NCBI GenBank assembly: GCA_963700925.1
Contig: OY969553.1
Location: forward strand, 2,170,001 to 2,234,000
DNA: 64,000 bases
Origin: CAWJMD01 sp963700925
Lineage (GTDB): Bacteria; Actinomycetota; Actinomycetes; Actinomycetales; CAWJMD01
Direction: 5' to 3'
Numbering within the stretch: position 1 is the first letter of the stretch; the number at the start of each line of letters is the position of its first letter. The translations under genes and the position numbers were made by a program. The notes below the pieces were generated by a model. That model saw only the letters and a list, made by a program, of their open reading frames with translations. It was not told the origin of the DNA and did not search any database. Of the stretch, positions 1 through 7,743 are shown piece by piece.

Positions 1-501
1 GACATCCGGATCGAGCTCTTTCCGAACCAGGCCCCGCGCACGGTGAAGAACTTCACCGGCCTGGCGGACGGTTCCCAGGAGTGGACCGACGAGAAGACCG
101 GCGCCAAGAAGAAGGGCGAGCCGTTCTACGACGGGCTCGTGTTCCACCGCGTGATCAACGGGTTCATGGTCCAGGGCGGCTGCCCGTTGGGCACCGGCAC
201 CGGTGGCCCGGGCTACGAGTTCGACGACGAGATCACCGTCGACCTCACGTTCAACAAGCCGTACCTGCTGGCCATGGCGAACGCCGGCAAGCGGTTCGGC
301 AAGGGCACCAACGGATCTCAGTTCTTCATCACCGTCGGCACCACACCGCACCTCAACGGCAAGCACACCATCTTCGGCGAGGTGGCCGACGCCACGAGCC
401 GCCAGGTCGTCGACACGATCGCCACGGCACGTACCGGCGCCGGCGACCGTCCCCTCGAAGACGTCGTCATCGAGCGCGTCACCCTCGAGCAGGACGCCTG
501 A
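1..501 (+). CDS. ppiA: Peptidyl-prolyl cis-trans isomerase, cyclophilin type (5' partial)
   Basis: Cyclophilins interconvert cis and trans peptidyl-proline bonds during protein folding. The frame is open from the first base, so the true start lies upstream of the window; an internal ATG at 43 is not the real start. Family motifs visible are VFHRVINGFMVQGG (active-site Arg and Phe), GTNGSQFFIT and LNGKHTIFGEV, in the usual order and ending with a normal C-terminus. In Mycobacterium, ppiA sits just upstream of crgA, and the same is seen here. The next gene follows after about 50 nt on the same strand, so the two may be co-transcribed. Confidence 0.95.
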   Translation, partial: DIRIELFPNQAPRTVKNFTGLADGSQEWTDEKTGAKKKGEPFYDGLVFHRVINGFMVQGGCPLGTGTGGPGYEFDDEITVDLTFNKPYLLAMANAGKRFGKGTNGSQFFITVGTTPHLNGKHTIFGEVADATSRQVVDTIATARTGAGDRPLEDVVIERVTLEQDA

Positions 502-553
502 CCCAGCCGACTCAGAGCCCGACTCCGAAGCAGACACAGACCCGGCAGCACAG

Positions 554-1402
554 GTGACGACCCCGCCAGACCAGACCGGTGTGCCGGTGTGCCCGCGGCA
601 CCCGGACCGCGAGTCGTACGTGCGCTGTCAGCGGTGCGAACGTCCCGTGTGCCCCGAGTGCCAGCGAGATGCCGCCGTCGGCGTGCAATGCGTCGACTGC
701 GCCCGAGCGGGTGCGCGCGCAGTCCCTGCTGCCAGAACGGTTTTCGGCGGCATGCCGACTGGCGGACGGCCACTGGTCACCTGGACGCTGATCGCGCTGT
801 GCTTGCTGGCCACCATGCTGCAGCAGCTGCCGGGTCTCGGCGTGACGGACGACTTCGCATTCGCGCCCGCGCTCTCCGCTGACGAGCCGTGGCGTTTCCT
901 GACAGCGGGGTTCCTGCACGGCGGGTTGCTGCACCTCGGGCTCAACATGTACGCGCTGTACATGCTTGGGCCCTACCTCGAGGGCCTGTTCGGCCGCGCA
1001 CGGTTCCTCGCCCTGTACCTCGTCAGCGAGCTCGGCGGCTCGGTCGGCTTCGAACTGCTGACCTCGGACTTCAACAACTTTGGACAGATGAACAGGACGG
1101 TCGGCGCATCCGGCGCCGTGTTCGGTCTGTTCGGCGCCCTGCTCGTCGTGCAGCGCCGACTCGACCGGCAGCTCGGCCAGATCGTGGTGGTGCTGGCCAT
1201 CAACCTGGTCTACGGGTTCTTCATCGCGTACATCGCCTGGCAGGCCCACCTCGGAGGGCTCGCCGTCGGCGCCGCTGCAGCCCTGGTGCTGGCTCACGCG
1301 CCACGCCAGAACAGGTCCCTCGTGCAGTGGTCGGGCCTTGCCGCCCTCACGATCGTGCTGATCGTGCTGGCCGTGGTCGGGCTCGAGCAGCCCCTCGGGT
1401 GA
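554..1402 (+). CDS. Rhomboid family intramembrane serine protease with N-terminal zinc-ribbon/B-box-like domain
   Basis: This intramembrane protease of 282 residues cleaves substrates within or near transmembrane helices. I chose the GTG at 554 because the longer frame upstream overlaps ppiA and has low-complexity, shadow-like sequence. Residues about 10-55 carry paired Cys/His (CPRHPDRESYVRCQRCERPV followed by CPECQ and CVDCA), a zinc-binding module common on actinobacterial rhomboids. Six or more hydrophobic helices follow. The catalytic serine is in GASGAVFG (Ser about 186) and the catalytic His is in QAHLGG (His about 232). The HxxxN-type motif HLGLNMYALYMLG is also present. Its physiological substrate is unknown. 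It converges on crgA across a 95-nt gap that holds two DnaA boxes. Confidence 0.93.
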   Translation: MTTPPDQTGVPVCPRHPDRESYVRCQRCERPVCPECQRDAAVGVQCVDCARAGARAVPAARTVFGGMPTGGRPLVTWTLIALCLLATMLQQLPGLGVTDDFAFAPALSADEPWRFLTAGFLHGGLLHLGLNMYALYMLGPYLEGLFGRARFLALYLVSELGGSVGFELLTSDFNNFGQMNRTVGASGAVFGLFGALLVVQRRLDRQLGQIVVVLAINLVYGFFIAYIAWQAHLGGLAVGAAAALVLAHAPRQNRSLVQWSGLAALTIVLIVLAVVGLEQPLG

Positions 1403-1436
1403 GACCGGCCAAGGACCGGCCGAGGCCACCGGATAG

Positions 1437-1455
1437 TTATCCACACTGTGGATAA
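1437..1455. promoter_or_regulatory. Pair of consensus DnaA boxes in inverted orientation
   Basis: TTATCCACA (1437-1445) and its reverse complement TGTGGATAA (1447-1455) are both perfect 9-bp DnaA boxes, separated by one base. The 21-bp palindrome including flanking G and C lies between the convergent rhomboid gene and crgA. It could bind DnaA, or the RNA could fold as a hairpin terminator for both genes; the sequence alone does not decide. Confidence 0.65.
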
Positions 1456-1497
1456 CCCCTGGGGAAAACGACAGCCGTGTGATTCAGCGGCGAGTAG

Positions 1498-1746
1498 TCA
1501 GCGCCAGCGGGTGGTCATCACGAAGGCGACGAGCACGACCCCGAAGCCGGCCATCAGGTTCCAGTTGCCCCACCCGGGGATCGGGTACTCGGTGCGGCTC
1601 AGGTAGAACACGACGATCCACGCCAGACCGATGATGAACAGTCCGAGCATGACCGGCAGGAACCAGGGCGGGTTGACCTTGGGACCACCCGACTTCTCCG
1701 GCGGTGCCGTGTACGCGCGCTTGCGGCGGATCCTCGACTCGGGCAC
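1498..1746 (-). CDS. crgA: Cell division protein CrgA
   Basis: CrgA is a small membrane protein that links FtsZ/FtsQ/FtsI and helps localise peptidoglycan synthesis at the septum in actinobacteria. The GTG at 1746 has an AGGAGG site (complement of 1752-1757) at good spacing and gives 82 residues, close to the family length. The N-terminus is basic (PESRIRRKRAYTAPP), and two transmembrane helices follow (about 32-54 and 65-80), with the typical PPWFLPVMLGLFIIGLAWIV first helix and a GNWNLMAGFG stretch before the second. It stands alone on the - strand, and its position between ppiA/rhomboid and DUF881/pabA matches the mycobacterial order. Confidence 0.95.
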   Translation of the reverse strand: MPESRIRRKRAYTAPPEKSGGPKVNPPWFLPVMLGLFIIGLAWIVVFYLSRTEYPIPGWGNWNLMAGFGVVLVAFVMTTRWR

Positions 1747-1875
1747 GCCGTCCTCCTGTCCCTGGGGGTGAGCCCCTAGCCTAGACGCACGACGCCCGGC
1801 GGGGCATGCAGTCGGCCTGCGCTGACATGCAGTCGACCCTGCGGCAAACAGAGGCTCACCGGGGAGGGATGCGAC

Positions 1876-2688
1876 GTGGACATCAAGCGGTACTCGCGGC
1901 AGCACGCCGAGCACCACCGTCACCGTCGTGCTCGCTCGGTGTCGAGCAGCGTGGCCGTGGGGCTCGTGCTGGCCGCCGCGGGTGGCTTGTTCGCCACCAG
2001 CGCCGGAACCGCCGCCGGCACCGACCTGCGCGCCGACAACCAGGACCTGCCCGGCCTCGTGCGCCAGGAGACCGCCCGGCTCGACGAGCGCAACGCGGTC
2101 GTGGGCGACCTGCGCAGCGAGGTGGAGCGGCTCTCGGGCATCCTCGGCGACGAGGAGACGATCTCCCTCCAGGAGGAGGCCGAGAAGCTGTCGGGCCCGG
2201 CCCAGATGGAGGCGGTCACGGGTCCCGGCCTGACGGTGACCCTCGATGACGCACCGTTCGACCGGGTGCTGCCGCCCGAGTTCGACCCGAGCTCCCTCGT
2301 GGTGCACCAGCAGGACCTGCAGGCGGTCGTCAACGCCATGTGGGCCTCGGGGGCCGAGGCGATGATGCTGATGGACCAGCGGGTGATCTCGACGAGCGCG
2401 GTCCGCTGCGTCGGCAACACGCTGCACCTGCAGGGCCGCGTCTACTCACCGCCGTACGCGGTCTCTGCCATCGGCGACCCGGAGCGGCTCCAGGAGGGGC
2501 TCGACAACTCCCCCGAGCTCGAGATCTACCGGCAGTACGTGCGCCGCATCGGCCTCGGGTACGACGTCGAGGAGCACGACGAGCTCGAGATCCCCGCGTA
2601 CGAGGGGTCCCTGGACCTGCAGCACGCACGCTCCCCCGACTCCGACGACGACGGCTCCGATGAGGCCGACGAGGCTGGTACCCCGTGA
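1876..2688 (+). CDS. DUF881 family membrane-anchored protein
   Basis: This 270-residue protein starts at a GTG behind the purine-rich GGGGAGGGA. A basic, His-rich N-terminus precedes one transmembrane segment (about 22-45). A coiled-coil-like stretch follows (RQETARLDERNAVVGDLRSE, about 63-105), then the DUF881 core with GPGLTVTLDDAP and a conserved AEAMMLMDQRVISTSAVRCV segment. The acidic C-terminus (DSDDDGSDEADEAG) is probably disordered. DUF881 proteins (YlxW/YlxX-like) are found beside division genes, including next to crgA in mycobacteria; their role is not established. Its stop overlaps the sortase start by 4 nt, implying translational coupling. Confidence 0.9.
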   Translation: MDIKRYSRQHAEHHRHRRARSVSSSVAVGLVLAAAGGLFATSAGTAAGTDLRADNQDLPGLVRQETARLDERNAVVGDLRSEVERLSGILGDEETISLQEEAEKLSGPAQMEAVTGPGLTVTLDDAPFDRVLPPEFDPSSLVVHQQDLQAVVNAMWASGAEAMMLMDQRVISTSAVRCVGNTLHLQGRVYSPPYAVSAIGDPERLQEGLDNSPELEIYRQYVRRIGLGYDVEEHDELEIPAYEGSLDLQHARSPDSDDDGSDEADEAGTP

Positions 2689-3374
2689 TCCGTGCTGCCG
2701 TGCGTGGGGTGGGCGAGCTGCTCATCACACTGGGTCTCCTGCTGCTGCTTTTCGTCGCATGGCAGCTCTGGTGGACGGACGTCGTCGCAGACGCCCAGCA
2801 GGAGCAGATCGCCACCGACCTGCGTGATGGCTGGTCGGAGAACCGCGGCGAGGTCGCTCCCAGCGAGCCCCAGGGCGACCCACCGCCGGTCGCGGAGCCC
2901 GATGGCGGCGAGGCGTTCGCGATCGTGCACGTGCCCCGCTTCGGCGAGGGGTACCAGGCGCGACCGGTCGTCGAGGGCACGTCGCTCGACCTGCTGGAGA
3001 ACGGCGTCGGCCACTACGACGACACGGCCCTCCCAGGAGCAGTCGGCAACTTCGCCATCGCCGGCCACCGGGTCACCTACGGCAAGCCGTTCAACCTGAT
3101 CGCCGAGCTGGACGAGGGCGACGCCGTCGTGGTCGAGACCGCCGACACGTGGTTCACGTACCGGGTTCGCTCGTCCACCATCGTGACCCCCGACCGCGTC
3201 GACGTCGTGGCGCCCGTACCCGAGCAGCCGGGCGTGGCCCCGACCGAGCGGCTGATGACCCTGACCGCCTGCCACCCGATGTTCTCGGCGCGCGAGCGCT
3301 ACGTGGTCTACGCCGTGCTGGAGTCGTGGCAGCCCGCCGCGAACGGCCCGCCGAGCAGCCTGGAGGCGACCTGA
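2685..3374 (+). CDS. Class E sortase
   Basis: Class E sortases are membrane transpeptidases that cleave LAxTG-type signals and attach proteins to peptidoglycan or pilins. This 229-residue protein has an N-terminal membrane anchor (about 7-28), a linker and a sortase beta-barrel. The catalytic His is in AGHRVTYG (His 128), the Cys in TLTACHP (Cys 196) and the Arg in SARERYVVYA (Arg 203 or 205). The start GTG overlaps the DUF881 stop (GTGA). No LAxTG/LPxTG substrate was noticed in this window, so the substrates must lie elsewhere. Class E sortases next to pabA/pknB are common in actinobacteria. Confidence 0.95.
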   Translation: MIRAAVRGVGELLITLGLLLLLFVAWQLWWTDVVADAQQEQIATDLRDGWSENRGEVAPSEPQGDPPPVAEPDGGEAFAIVHVPRFGEGYQARPVVEGTSLDLLENGVGHYDDTALPGAVGNFAIAGHRVTYGKPFNLIAELDEGDAVVVETADTWFTYRVRSSTIVTPDRVDVVAPVPEQPGVAPTERLMTLTACHPMFSARERYVVYAVLESWQPAANGPPSSLEAT

Positions 3375-3535
3375 TGTACGGGTGGATCTGGCGGCACCTG
3401 CCCGGCCCTTGGCTGGTCAGGCTGCTGATCGCGCTCGTCCTGGTGCTGGCCGTGGTCGCAGTCTGCTTCCTGTGGGTCTTCCCCGCGGTGGCCCCCTACG
3501 TCCCCTTCAACGACACGACAGTGGGTGACCGGTGA
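3374..3535 (+). CDS. Small single-pass membrane protein of the pabA/pknB region
   Basis: This 53-residue ORF starts at an ATG that overlaps the sortase stop by one base (TGATG), and its end overlaps the pabA start by 4 nt, so it is embedded in a coupled operon. The N-terminus is Trp-rich (MYGWIWRHLPGPW). One long hydrophobic helix covers about residues 14-40, and a short polar tail follows. The overlaps and the absence of any competing frame support it as a real gene. Its function is unknown; a small subunit or scaffold at the membrane is plausible but not shown. Confidence 0.8.
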   Translation: MYGWIWRHLPGPWLVRLLIALVLVLAVVAVCFLWVFPAVAPYVPFNDTTVGDR

Positions 3536-4164
3536 GCTCGCGGATTCTCGTGGTCGACAACTACGACAGCTTCGTCTACACGATCGTCGGGTACCTCGAA
3601 CAGCTCGGTGCGCAGTGCCGCGTGGTGCGCAACGACGCGGTCGGTCCCGAGGCGGCGGACGACGTCGACGGGGTGCTGGTCTCGCCCGGTCCTGGCACGC
3701 CCGACCGCGCGGGCGTCAGCGAAGCGGTGATCCGCCGGTGCGCGGACACCGCCCGTCCGATGCTCGGGGTCTGCCTCGGGCACCAAGCGCTCGCCGAGGT
3801 GTACGGCGCGACGGTGACGCACGCCGACGAGCTCATGCACGGCAAGACGAGCACAGTCCTTCACGCCGGACGGGGGGTGCTCGACGGCCTGCCCGACTCG
3901 TTCACCGCGACGCGCTACCACTCGCTGGCGGTCGTGGCCGACACGGTGCCTGCCGAGCTGGACGTGACCGCCCGCACCGCAGGCGGCATCGTGATGGGCC
4001 TGCAGCACCGCGAGCTGCCCCTGTTCGGTGTGCAGTTCCACCCCGAGTCGGTGCTGACCGAGGGCGGCCACCGCCTGCTCGCCAACTGGCTCGCGGCGTG
4101 CGGCGACCCGGACGCGGTCGGGCGCAGCGCCGGCCTCGCCCCCCTGGTGCGCGCCGGCACCTGA
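3532..4164 (+). CDS. pabA: Aminodeoxychorismate/anthranilate synthase glutaminase subunit
   Basis: This class I glutamine amidotransferase supplies ammonia to PabB or TrpE for folate or tryptophan synthesis. Its 210 residues include the triad: nucleophile in GVCLGHQ (Cys 81) and FHPESV (His 170, Glu 172). The N-terminus ILVVDNYDSFVYTIVGYL is characteristic. The partner synthase subunit is not in the window. In mycobacteria the corresponding gene is called trpG; beside pknB it more likely serves folate synthesis, but the sequence does not settle this. The GTG start overlaps the preceding small gene by 4 nt. A strong hairpin follows the stop. Confidence 0.93.
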   Translation: MSSRILVVDNYDSFVYTIVGYLEQLGAQCRVVRNDAVGPEAADDVDGVLVSPGPGTPDRAGVSEAVIRRCADTARPMLGVCLGHQALAEVYGATVTHADELMHGKTSTVLHAGRGVLDGLPDSFTATRYHSLAVVADTVPAELDVTARTAGGIVMGLQHRELPLFGVQFHPESVLTEGGHRLLANWLAACGDPDAVGRSAGLAPLVRAGT

Positions 4165-4178
4165 CTCCCAGCCGATCA

Positions 4179-4218
4179 GTCAGACCGTCCACCCGGCCGG
4201 ACGGGTGGACGGTCTGAC
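4179..4218. terminator. Bidirectional hairpin terminator between pabA and pknB
   Basis: Perfect 17-bp arms (4179-4195 and 4202-4218) surround a 6-nt loop. The hairpin lies between the convergent pabA and pknB stops, 14 nt after the former and 8 nt after the latter. No U-tract follows on either strand, as is common in high-GC actinobacteria. Confidence 0.85.
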
Positions 4219-4225
4219 AGTTCGG

Positions 4226-6223
4226 TCAGGGCGTGATGATCGGCGGCTCGGTCTCGGTGGGCGGCGGCTCGGTCTCCGTCGGTGGCGGGGTGGTCTCCGT
4301 GGGTGGCGGCGGTGCCGTGGCGATGGTCAGGGTGATGGTGCTCCCCTGCTCGACCGTGCCGGGCCCGGGGTCCTGCGACAGGACGGTGTCGGGCGCGACC
4401 GTGCCGTCCTCCTTCGGTGTCGACTCGACGCCCAGCCCGAGGTTGAGCAGCAGGTCGCGCGCCTCGAGGTAGGTCATGCCCTTCAGGTCGTCGACCTGCA
4501 CCTCACCGGTCGAGACCACGAGCGCGACCACGGTGCCCTTGGGCACGGACGCGCCGGCCTCCGGGTTCGACGAGATCACCTTGTCCTTCTCGATCCTCGG
4601 GTCGTCGGCCGTCGTCGTGTCACCCGCCTCCAGGCCAACCGCGGCCAGCGCCTCACGCGCCTCACCCTGTGTCATGCCGGCGAGGTCGGGCACCTCCGTC
4701 TCGGCGGCGCCGAGCGACAGCACGACGGTCACGGTCTCGCCGGCCTCCAGCTGCGAGGCGGCCTCCGGGTTCTGGCTGATCACCGCGTCGGCGGGCACCG
4801 TGTCGCTGTTCTCCGCGGTGCCCTCCGCGTACGCCAGCCCGGCCTCGTCGAGGGCAGCCTTCGCCTCCACCTTGGTCAGCCCGACCAGCTCGGGCACGGC
4901 GACCGTCTCGGCGGACGTACCGTCCGGCTTCACCACCTGCATGATGAGGAACGCCGCGAGGGCGAAGACCGCCAGCACGGCCAGCGCGAGCGCCACGTAC
5001 CCGGCGGCGCGCCCGCGCCGTGGCGGCTCCTCGTCGTCCATCGGCTCGATCGCGACGTCCTCGTCCGAGACGGGCAGCGGGGCCGGCACTATCGACGGGA
5101 TCGCCGTGGTGGCGGCAGCGGTCGAGGCGGCTGCCTCGGCCCCCGCGACCGCCACCGTCGGGGCGGTGACGGGCCGGCCGCCGTGAGCGGCGAGGAGGTC
5201 GGCGCGGAACGCCTTGGCGTCGGGGTAGCGGTCCTCGCGGTCCTTGGCCAGCGCGTGCAGGACCACCCGGTCGAGCCCCGGGCTGACCTCGGGGTTGAAC
5301 GTGCTGGGCGGCTGGGGGATCTCGCGCACGTGCTGGTACGCGACGGAGACGGGTGAGTCGCCGACGAAGGGCGGACGTCCGGTCAGCAGCTCGTACAGCA
5401 GGCATCCGGCGGAGTACAGGTCGCTTCGGGCGTCGACGGTCTCGCCGCGGGCCTGCTCGGGGGACAGGTACTGGGCGGTGCCGATCACCGCCTGCGTCTG
5501 GGTCATCGTGGCCGACGAATCGGCGACGGCACGCGCGATGCCGAAGTCCATCACCTTGACCGCGCCGCTCGGCGTCACCATCACGTTCGCCGGCTTGATG
5601 TCGCGGTGCACGATGCCGGCACGGTGGCTGTACTCGAGCGCCGACAGCACTCCCGCCCCCATCTCGACGGCGTGGTCGACGTCCATCGGCAAGGGGTTCT
5701 GGTGCTCGGTGACGCCGGTGGCCCTGCGGTCCACCGCTGCCCGGCGACCCGTGGTCGCCTCTGCACCGGTGGGGCCGTAGGGCCCGCCGAGGACTCCGGC
5801 CACCCCACCCATCGCGGCGGTGGCCGCCGGGTCGGCGTGCCGGCCACCGGCGCGGCTGGCCCGCCCCGCCTCCGTGGCCTCGTCGCCCGAGTGCAGGATC
5901 TCGCGAAGGGTGCGGCCCTCGACGTACTCCATCACGATGAACGGGACGTGCTCCTCGAGGCCACCGGCCCCGATCGCGACGTCCTCACCGGTGTCGTACA
6001 CCGCGACGATCGACGGATGGTTGAGGGCGGCGGCCGACTGTGCCTCCCGACGGAAGCGCGCCTGGAAGTTCGGGTCGCGTGCCATGTCGGCGCGCAACAT
6101 CTTGACCGCGACCTGACGCCCGAGGCGGGTGTCGCGACCCGCGTGCACGACGGCCATGCCGCCTCGCCCGAGGATCTCCCCGATCTCGTAGCGGTGCGCG
6201 AGCACCTTCAGCTGGTCGTTCAC
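4226..6223 (-). CDS. pknB: Ser/Thr protein kinase PknB with PASTA repeats
   Basis: PknB is a membrane receptor kinase that senses muropeptides or lipid II and controls growth and cell-wall synthesis. It has 665 residues: kinase domain about 12-345 (GRGGMAVVHAG loop, Lys 41, HRD about 206, DFG about 226, and activation-loop Thr in TMTQTQAVIGTA equivalent to the mycobacterial autophosphorylation sites), a transmembrane helix about 407-430, three extracellular PASTA domains about 439-637, and a Pro/Thr/Glu tail. A long Ala/Gly-rich insertion lies at about 113-177 inside the kinase domain. The start is GTG and shares one base with the pknA stop (TAGTG). It is the last gene of the fhaA-to-pknB operon. 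Confidence 0.96.
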   Translation of the reverse strand: MNDQLKVLAHRYEIGEILGRGGMAVVHAGRDTRLGRQVAVKMLRADMARDPNFQARFRREAQSAAALNHPSIVAVYDTGEDVAIGAGGLEEHVPFIVMEYVEGRTLREILHSGDEATEAGRASRAGGRHADPAATAAMGGVAGVLGGPYGPTGAEATTGRRAAVDRRATGVTEHQNPLPMDVDHAVEMGAGVLSALEYSHRAGIVHRDIKPANVMVTPSGAVKVMDFGIARAVADSSATMTQTQAVIGTAQYLSPEQARGETVDARSDLYSAGCLLYELLTGRPPFVGDSPVSVAYQHVREIPQPPSTFNPEVSPGLDRVVLHALAKDREDRYPDAKAFRADLLAAHGGRPVTAPTVAVAGAEAAASTAAATTAIPSIVPAPLPVSDEDVAIEPMDDEEPPRRGRAAGYVALALAVLAVFALAAFLIMQVVKPDGTSAETVAVPELVGLTKVEAKAALDEAGLAYAEGTAENSDTVPADAVISQNPEAASQLEAGETVTVVLSLGAAETEVPDLAGMTQGEAREALAAVGLEAGDTTTADDPRIEKDKVISSNPEAGASVPKGTVVALVVSTGEVQVDDLKGMTYLEARDLLLNLGLGVESTPKEDGTVAPDTVLSQDPGPGTVEQGSTITLTIATAPPPPTETTPPPTETEPPPTETEPPIITP

Positions 6224-7743
6224 TAGTCGTCTCCACCTTCATCGTTGCCCGGGCGGTTGCCCTCGCTGTACTCCACTCGCACCGTTTCCCCCTCGGCGTA
6301 CGTGCCTTCCTGCACTGCAGTCACTTCGTTCTTGGGGGCGTCCGACTCCGGGTCGGGCACCGCGTCCACGACCAAGCCCTCCCGCTCCAGCTCGCGCGTG
6401 ACCGCCCTGAGCCCGCGACCCACGTAGTCGGCCGCGACCACCTCGAAGCCGACCGGCTCCGTCGCCGTCGAGGTCGGCGGCGGCGTCGACGTGTTCGGGG
6501 TGGACGTGTTCGACGTGGTCGTCGACGTCGTCGAGGTCTGCGTCTCCTGCTCCGTCGCCGGGCTCTCCTCGGACGGCGCCGACGTCGGCGTGGTCCGAGG
6601 ATCGGGGTCACGGTCGAACAGCCTCGCGGTCAGCGCGCCGGCCAGGATGAACACCAGCAGAGCGAGCAGGGCGAGCAGCGGTCCGGACATCCGGCGCCGG
6701 CGGGGCCCGGCTCCCACCGGAGCGGGCCCCCCGCGGCCGGCCCCGCCGACCGGCAGCGCGCGCGTGCCCGCCTGCTCCTGTCCGGCCACCGTCGGGCTCC
6801 CGCCGGCCGGCATTACCGCCGTGCGGCTGTCCGACACAGCCTGCGTCGCGGCGGTCGCGGCGGTCGCGGCGGTCGCGGCGGCGGCTCCCGTCGCGCTGAT
6901 GGCCGACGGCATGTGCCCGGCACGCGCACGGGCCGCGGCGGCAGCGAAAGCAGCACCGTCGGCAGGACGCCCGGAGGCCTCCTTCGACATCGCCTGCTCG
7001 ATCAGGGCGCGGACGGGCGCCGGTACGTTCGACGGCAGGCTCGGAGGCGTGTCGTTGACGTGTGCCATCGCCTGCGCGATCGGGGTCTCGCCCCCGAACG
7101 GCCGGCTGCCGGTGACCGCCTCGTAGGCGACGACGCCGAGCGCGTACACGTCGCTTGCCGGCGTGGCACCCCGTCCGAGAGCCTGCTCGGGCGCCAGGTA
7201 CTGGGCGGTGCCCATCACCTGCCCGGTGGCGGTGAGCGGCACCTGGTCGACGGCTCGGGCGATGCCGAAGTCGGTCACCTTGACCTGGCCCTCCGGGGTG
7301 ACCAGAAGGTTGCCCGGCTTGACGTCGCGGTGCACGACGCCGGCCGCGTGGGCGGCGGCCAGACCCAGTGCGGCCTGCCCCAGTAGGTCCATCGCGCGGT
7401 CGGCCGACAGCCGTCCCTGCCGGCTCAGCTCATCCGAAAGCGGTTCTCCCGGAACGAGCTCCATCACCAGGTAGGCGAAAACCTGTCCGTGCTCGGTGGT
7501 CTCGCCGTAGTCGTAGACACCCGCGATGTTGGGATGCGACAGGGCGGCGGTGTGGCGCGCCTCCCCGCGGAACCGGTCGAGGAAGCCGGGGTCGGCCGTG
7601 TACTCGGGCTTGAGGACCTTGACGGCGACGTCACGAGCGAGGACCGAGTCCAGGGCGCGCCAGACCTCGCCCATCCCGCCGACGGCGATCGGAGCCCGCA
7701 GCTCGTAGCGGTCACCGAGACGGTCACCGACCTGGTGCCTCAT
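6223..7743 (-). CDS. pknA: Ser/Thr protein kinase PknA with single PASTA-like domain
   Basis: PknA is a membrane kinase that regulates cell shape and division together with PknB. It has 506 residues: kinase domain about 12-275 (AVGGMGEVWRA loop, VHRDVKPGN catalytic loop, DFGIARA, and activation segment near TATGQVMGTAQYLAP). An Ala/Thr-rich linker follows that includes a tandem-repeat tract, then a transmembrane helix (about 355-376), a Thr/Ser/Pro extracellular spacer, and one C-terminal PASTA-like unit (FEVVAADYVGRGLRAVTREL to VRVEYSEG). Mycobacterium tuberculosis PknA has no PASTA domain, so this architecture differs. The ATG overlaps the pbpA stop (ATGA). Confidence 0.95.
   Translation of the reverse strand: MRHQVGDRLGDRYELRAPIAVGGMGEVWRALDSVLARDVAVKVLKPEYTADPGFLDRFRGEARHTAALSHPNIAGVYDYGETTEHGQVFAYLVMELVPGEPLSDELSRQGRLSADRAMDLLGQAALGLAAAHAAGVVHRDVKPGNLLVTPEGQVKVTDFGIARAVDQVPLTATGQVMGTAQYLAPEQALGRGATPASDVYALGVVAYEAVTGSRPFGGETPIAQAMAHVNDTPPSLPSNVPAPVRALIEQAMSKEASGRPADGAAFAAAAARARAGHMPSAISATGAAAATAATAATAATQAVSDSRTAVMPAGGSPTVAGQEQAGTRALPVGGAGRGGPAPVGAGPRRRRMSGPLLALLALLVFILAGALTARLFDRDPDPRTTPTSAPSEESPATEQETQTSTTSTTTSNTSTPNTSTPPPTSTATEPVGFEVVAADYVGRGLRAVTRELEREGLVVDAVPDPESDAPKNEVTAVQEGTYAEGETVRVEYSEGNRPGNDEGGDD
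6846..6885. repeat. Short tandem repeat (9-bp units) within pknA
   Basis: About four copies of a cggtcgcgg-type 9-mer encode an Ala-Ala-Thr repeat in the juxtamembrane linker of PknA. The unit keeps the reading frame, so copy number can change linker length without breaking the gene. Confidence 0.75.

Noticed and set aside
1437..1455. Chromosomal origin (oriC)
   Set aside because: Only two DnaA boxes, no AT-rich unwinding region and no dnaA/dnaN genes nearby.
2685..3374. Sortase substrate gene in the neighbourhood
   Set aside because: I noticed no LAxTG or LPxTG sequence followed by a membrane helix and basic tail in the nearby ORFs.
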